The notes under the pieces are model-generated. The model was not told the origin of the DNA. It worked only from the letters and a program-made list of their open reading frames with translations, and searched no databases. A program made the position numbers and the translations under genes. From contig NZ_JAIWNB010000010.1 in the NCBI RefSeq assembly GCF_020215705.1, forward strand, positions 124,001 to 188,000: a stretch of DNA of 64,000 bases, read 5' to 3'. Positions 60,151 to 64,000 of the stretch are shown one piece after another (the first letter of the stretch is position 1; every line of letters starts with the position of its first letter). Origin of the DNA: Nonomuraea aurantiaca. Lineage in GTDB: Bacteria; Actinomycetota; Actinomycetes; Streptosporangiales; Streptosporangiaceae.

Positions 60151-60795
60151 TCAGCAGGCGCCTACTCCGCCGTTGAGGCCGTTGGCGAAGGACTGCTGGC
60201 GTTGCTGGGCCGTGCCGTGGGCGCTGGGATTGAGCCAGTCGTCCGTCGGGTCGCCCGCCGCCTCCAGGTTCAGGAACAGCTCGTCCTCGTCCCCCGGCTC
60301 CGCCCGCAGCGCGCCCGAGCTGACGAGCGACGCCAGCGTGCCGCCCGCGTAGCAGTCGGCCTGCAGCTCCGCCTGTACGTTCAGCTCGAAGCCGGCCCGC
60401 AGCTGCGCCTGCACCGAATGTCCGAACTCATGGGGGATGATCAGGTAGACCGAGCCGTCTCCCATCTCGCTCCAGAGCGACTTCATCCAGTCCTGGTCAT
60501 AGGCAATGAAATGTCCGTCAGGGCAGTAGAAGGCATTGTTCGGAACGGCAGGCTGGCCGCCGCAATTCGGCCCTGATTTCCCGGAATAGGGTACGAAATC
60601 GGTAATAGGGCGGTAAGTCCTGCCGAGGGCGCTGAACTGCTGCTTCCAGAATGCCTCCGTCAGCTCCCGCGCCGTCCGCACGTCACCCTCGAACGTGTCG
60701 GCCCCTGACGCGTCCATGGAAGCGGGCCGGGACAGCCCGCACGCGGCCAGGAGGAACACCAGGACAAGGGCCAGGGGTCTTCTGAAAGGCGTCAC
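60151..60795 (-). CDS. Neutral zinc metallopeptidase lipoprotein (YpfJ-like)
   Basis: 214-aa putative protease. GTG 60795 (MTPFRRPLALVLVFLLAACG) gives a lipoprotein signal with LAACG lipobox. Zinc motif IIPHEFGHSVQAQLRAG (HExxH-like HEFGH) and downstream ELQADCYAGG (third ligand) match the PF04228 family (SCO/mycobacterial YpfJ). The start overlaps the stop of the upstream ligase gene by four bases (GTGA), so the two are coupled. Role unknown. Confidence 0.88.
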   Translation of the reverse strand: MTPFRRPLALVLVFLLAACGLSRPASMDASGADTFEGDVRTARELTEAFWKQQFSALGRTYRPITDFVPYSGKSGPNCGGQPAVPNNAFYCPDGHFIAYDQDWMKSLWSEMGDGSVYLIIPHEFGHSVQAQLRAGFELNVQAELQADCYAGGTLASLVSSGALRAEPGDEDELFLNLEAAGDPTDDWLNPSAHGTAQQRQQSFANGLNGGVGAC

Positions 60796-62255
60796 ACTTC
60801 CCAAGTGTGCACCGGCTCGTTGCCGTGCATCCGCTCGATGTACTCGAGCGTCATCGACCGCAGCGCCTCGTGCCGGTCGCCGCCGTGCGCCTGGACCCGT
60901 TCCACCTGCCAGGTCGCTCCGGTACGGCCGGACAGGCACCGGCCCTCGATGATCCCGAGCAGCCTGTCGGCCACGGGCCGGTCCACGCCCCACTTGCCGA
61001 GTCCCTCGTGGGCCAGCGGGAGCAGGCGGCGCAGGATCAGCTCGCCCGCGGACACCTCTCCCAGTCCCGGCCAGTAGAGACGTGCGTCGAGGCCGTGCCT
61101 GGCCGCGCTGTTCAGGTTGTCCTCGGCGGCGGCGAACGACATCTGGCTCCAGATCGGCCGCTCGGCATGCGGGAGTACGGCCATCAACCCGTAGTAGAAG
61201 GCCGCGTTGGCCGCGATGTCGACCACGGACGGCCCGGCGGGCAGCACCCGGTTCTCCACCCGAAGGTGCGGAGTGCCACCGACCACCGCGTACACCGGCC
61301 GGTTCCACCGGTAGATCGTGCCGTTGTGCAGGGTCATCTCGTGCAGCTCGGGGATGCGGCCCTGCTCCAGCTCGGCCCGCGGGTCCTCGTCCTCGCAGAG
61401 CGGCAGCAGCGCCGGGTAGTACCGGACGTTCTCCTCGAACAGGTCGAACACGCTGGTGATCCACCGCTCGCCGAACCAGACGCGCGGACGTACGCCCTGG
61501 GCCTTCAGCTCGGCGGGACGGGTGTCCGTCGCCTGCTCGAACAGCGTGATCCTGGTCTCGCGGTGCAACTCCTTGCCGAACAGGTACGGCGAGTTGGCGG
61601 CGACGGCCACCTGTGCCCCGGCGATGGCCTGGGCGGCGTTCCAGTGCGCGGCGAACTGCTCCGGACTGACCTGCAGGTGGAGCTGCACGCTGGTGCACGC
61701 GGCCTCGGGCGCGACGCTGTCGGCGTGGGTGTCGAGGCGCTCTATGCCCTCGATCGACAGGTGTAGGTCCTCACCGCGGGCGGCGAAGATCTGCTCGTTG
61801 AGCAGCCGGTAGCGCGGGTTGGCCGACAGCGTGCCCTCGCCGATGTCCTGCTCGCGCAGCGTGGGCAGGATGCCGATCAGGACCAGGTGGCCGCCCTCGG
61901 ACTGGGCGCGCTCCTCGGCGTGGTTGAGCCGCGCCCTGACGTCGTTCTCCAGCCTGAGCGGCCCGTCGCCGCCCAGCTCCTGGGGCTCGATGTTGATCTC
62001 GATGTTGAACTGGCCCAGCTCGGTGGCCCAGTCGGGCTGCTCGATCGCGGCGAGCACCTCGGCGTTGCGCATGACCGCCTCGCCCGCGGCGTCCACGATG
62101 TTGAGCTCGATCTCCAGCCCGGCGAGGGGCCGATCGACCTCGAAGCGGGCATCGCGGAGCATCTGGGCGAAGACGTCCAGGCATCGTCGCACTTTTTCCC
62201 GATATTTCCGACGATCGTCCCGACTGAACACGACGACCGGCACGTCCCTGCCCAT
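60792..62255 (-). CDS. Glutamate-cysteine ligase family protein (GCS2-type)
   Basis: 487-aa carboxylate-amine ligase of the gamma-glutamyl-cysteine synthetase fold. ATG 62255 (MGRDVPVVVFSRDDRRK) is preferred over TTG 62282. Active-site regions: PLAGLEIELNIVD (Glu metal ligands), GQFNIEINIEPQ, and HLRVENRVLPAGPSVVD with Arg-Glu. Actinomycetes use mycothiol rather than glutathione, so this is likely an EgtA-like or unknown gamma-glutamyl ligase. It overlaps the metallopeptidase gene. No egtB-D genes are adjacent. Confidence 0.82.
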   Translation of the reverse strand: MGRDVPVVVFSRDDRRKYREKVRRCLDVFAQMLRDARFEVDRPLAGLEIELNIVDAAGEAVMRNAEVLAAIEQPDWATELGQFNIEINIEPQELGGDGPLRLENDVRARLNHAEERAQSEGGHLVLIGILPTLREQDIGEGTLSANPRYRLLNEQIFAARGEDLHLSIEGIERLDTHADSVAPEAACTSVQLHLQVSPEQFAAHWNAAQAIAGAQVAVAANSPYLFGKELHRETRITLFEQATDTRPAELKAQGVRPRVWFGERWITSVFDLFEENVRYYPALLPLCEDEDPRAELEQGRIPELHEMTLHNGTIYRWNRPVYAVVGGTPHLRVENRVLPAGPSVVDIAANAAFYYGLMAVLPHAERPIWSQMSFAAAEDNLNSAARHGLDARLYWPGLGEVSAGELILRRLLPLAHEGLGKWGVDRPVADRLLGIIEGRCLSGRTGATWQVERVQAHGGDRHEALRSMTLEYIERMHGNEPVHTWEV

Positions 62256-62376
62256 TCTGGAAATGTCGCACGCCAGAGCCAACTAAGCCAGCATTTCGGC
62301 CCGACAAAACCGACACACGCCGCCTCTGACCCAGAAAAGCCGCCAGACCAGACGCCGGTCCGAGTTCGCGAAACCG

Positions 62377-63009
62377 CTAGACCAGACGCCGCGCGGTGGC
62401 CCAGCGGGACAGCTCGTGCCGGTTGGACAGCTGGAGTTTGCGCAGCACCGACGACACGTGCGTCTCGACCGTCTTGACCGAGATGAACAGCTCCTTGGCG
62501 ATCTCCTTGTAGGCATAGCCGCGGGCGATCAGCCGGAGCACCTCGCGCTCGCGCTGCGTCAGCGAGTCGAGCTCGGGGTCGATCGACGGCGCCTCCGACG
62601 AGGCGAACGCGTCGAGCACGAACCCGGCCAGCCGCGGCGAGAAGACCGCGTCGCCGTCGGCCACCCGGCGGATGGCGTCGGTCAGCTCGGTGCCGCTGAT
62701 GTTCTTGGTCACGTAGCCGCGGGCGCCGCCGCGGATCACGCCGATCACGTCCTCGGCCGCGTCGGACACCGACAGGGCCAGGAAGCGTACCTGCGACCCG
62801 GCGCCGAGCACCCTGCGCAGGACCTCCTGCCCGCCGCCGCCGGGCATGTGCACGTCGAGCAGGACCACGTCGGGGGCGAGCTCGGCGATCGCCTTGACCG
62901 CCGTCTCGACGTCCTCGGCCTCTCCGACGACCTGGATCGAGTCGCCCAGCTCGGCCCGTACGCCGGAACGGAACAGCCGGTGATCGTCGACGATCAGCAC
63001 CCTGGTCAT
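62377..63009 (-). CDS. LuxR/NarL family response regulator
   Basis: 210-aa two-component response regulator. Receiver domain 1-120: acidic pocket VDDHRLFRSGV, phospho-Asp in VVLLDVHMPGGGG, Lys in RGYVTKNI. Helix-turn-helix 145-205 (LTQREREVLRLIARGYAYKEIAKELFISVKTVETHVSSVLRKL). It overlaps the sensor kinase by four bases (63006-63009), so both are translated together. Confidence 0.95.
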   Translation of the reverse strand: MTRVLIVDDHRLFRSGVRAELGDSIQVVGEAEDVETAVKAIAELAPDVVLLDVHMPGGGGQEVLRRVLGAGSQVRFLALSVSDAAEDVIGVIRGGARGYVTKNISGTELTDAIRRVADGDAVFSPRLAGFVLDAFASSEAPSIDPELDSLTQREREVLRLIARGYAYKEIAKELFISVKTVETHVSSVLRKLQLSNRHELSRWATARRLV

Positions 63010-64000
63010 TGCCTCTCCACCTTCATCGTCAACATCACTTCCGTGCCCTCACCGGGCTCGGTGCGCACCCTGGCGGCGCCGCCGTGACGCTCCATTCTCC
63101 CGATGATGGACTCTCTGATCCCCATTCTGTCGAGAGGCACCGCGTCGAGGTCGAATCCCTTGCCACGATCCTTCACGAAAATCGTGGCTTCTTCGCCCTC
63201 TACCTCGGCATAGACGGAAATAGACGGACTGCCAGAGTACTTGGCCGCGTTGACCATCGACTGCCTCGACGCCTTCAGCATGGCGCCGAGCTTGCCGGCC
63301 GAGTCGAGCTCGATGTCGCCCACGCAGACCACCTCGATCGGCACGCCGTGCGCGTCCTCCTCTTCCGCGGCGATCCTGCGTACGGCCGCGGCGAGCGTCG
63401 CGTCGGCGTCCTGGGCGGGCTGGTAGAGCCAGTTGCGCAGGTCGCGCTCCTGCGCGCGGGCGAGCCTGGTGACCTCGCGCGGGTCGTGCGCGACGCGCTG
63501 GATCAGCGTGAGCGTGTGCAGGACCGAGTCGTGCACCATCGCCGCGACCTCGGCCCGCTCCTCCGACCTGATGCGGTCGCGCCGCTCCAGCTGGAGCTCC
63601 TTCCACAGGCCCGCGAGCCAGGGCGCGGCGATGACCGCCAGGCCGCCGACCACCACGATGGTGAACATCAGGCCGGGCTTGGCCGCGGACAGCTCCCCTT
63701 GAGCGGCCAGGAAGCCCGCCGCACCGATGACGACGAGGGCGATGCCGAGCAGTGTGCGGACCCGGTTCTTCCTGATGCTCTTCGTCGCCCCGCTCACCCA
63801 GCTGCGGCGGCGTTCGGGATCGGCCTGCTGCCACAGGATGAGCGCGCCGATGCCGACCACGGCGAACGGCAGGATGGCGATGCCCCCCTGGGAGGCGCCG
63901 GTCAGCCAGCCGAACGCGAACAGCGCCACGCCGATCGCGCTGAACGCCGCGAGCTGGCTCCAGTCGCGTTGCGGCGGCTGCCCCTCGTACGGCACGCGGG
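63006..64000 (-). CDS. Sensor histidine kinase (NarL-partner type; 5' end outside window)
   Basis: Membrane histidine kinase of the HisKA_3-like (DesK/LiaS) class, partner of the downstream response regulator. The last 329 residues are visible: four hydrophobic segments in the first 130, then EERAEVAAMVHDSVLHTLTLIQRVAHDP with the phospho-acceptor His in the MVHDSVLHTL motif, and an ATPase domain with SMVNAAKYSG (N box), VKDRGKGFDLDA (G1) and GIRESIIGRMERHGG (G2). The frame is open past base 64000 and many relatives carry an N-terminal PspC domain, so the start is probably outside. Confidence 0.9.
   Translation of the reverse strand, partial: RVPYEGQPPQRDWSQLAAFSAIGVALFAFGWLTGASQGGIAILPFAVVGIGALILWQQADPERRRSWVSGATKSIRKNRVRTLLGIALVVIGAAGFLAAQGELSAAKPGLMFTIVVVGGLAVIAAPWLAGLWKELQLERRDRIRSEERAEVAAMVHDSVLHTLTLIQRVAHDPREVTRLARAQERDLRNWLYQPAQDADATLAAAVRRIAAEEEDAHGVPIEVVCVGDIELDSAGKLGAMLKASRQSMVNAAKYSGSPSISVYAEVEGEEATIFVKDRGKGFDLDAVPLDRMGIRESIIGRMERHGGAARVRTEPGEGTEVMLTMKVERQ

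Overview
The window is high-GC actinomycete chromosome. Much of its gene content (trpS, YihY/SCO4848-type/DacC, mdh, DUF3017, folD, purH-purN, DUF6350, sucCD, pcrA) is the set found near SCO4797-SCO4850 in Streptomyces coelicolor, but in altered order and mixed with other genes. Protein style and gene mix suggest Streptosporangiaceae (Nonomuraea/Streptosporangium-like); this is inference from memory, not a database search. No prophage, IS element, CRISPR array, rRNA or convincing tRNA gene was seen.

Region by region. 0-5 kb (minus): a BMP-type nucleoside ABC importer (two permeases, double ATPase, lipoprotein). 5-8.4 kb: secreted S15 peptidase and M20 amidohydrolase, convergent. 8.4-12.6 kb: a PGM1-like ATP-grasp ligase, a small membrane protein, a D,D-carboxypeptidase and a YihY membrane protein. 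12.7-14.6 kb: an amidohydrolase divergent from a MarR regulator with a perfect operator-like dyad between them. 14.7-19.3 kb: trpS-CNNM operon, galE, a tiny membrane peptide and mdh. 19.4-26.2 kb: a Ser/Thr kinase fused to an extracellular solute-binding domain, an enoyl-reductase-like protein, a lipoprotein polysaccharide deacetylase, DUF3017, citrate synthase and an FHA-HTH protein. 26.2-31.6 kb: a cell-wall sugar group (anmK, Tat-exported GHL10 hydrolase, GH3 hexosaminidase, RpiR-type regulator). 32-40.8 kb: benzoylformate-decarboxylase-like enzyme, folD, and an overlapping operon of GH38 alpha-mannosidase, parvulin-like protein and ROK kinase. 40.8-47.9 kb: purN-purH, DUF4190, DUF6350 and sucCD. 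48-52.3 kb: three paralogous secreted proteins around a second galE. 52.4-64 kb: L,D-transpeptidase, pcrA, PIG-L deacetylase, a tandem-repeat lectin-like secreted protein with a divergent LuxR regulator, CPBP protease, WhiB, a Zn-peptidase/glutamate-cysteine-ligase pair and a two-component system running off the right edge.

The most unusual signal is non-coding: an apparently undescribed repeat family occurs at three intergenic loci (27.35-27.58, 31.61-31.85 and 43.85-44.01 kb). Each copy begins just after a stop codon, in the sense orientation of that gene, with a conserved GACCGTC...GACGGTC dyad followed by 2-4 head-to-tail units of about 44-77 bp, most with a GC-rich hairpin. In addition, 3' ends of citrate synthase and purH look tandemly duplicated, in-frame or adjacent minisatellites cluster between 30.6 and 42.8 kb, and a shared GTGACGTCAC palindrome lies in two separate intergenic regions.
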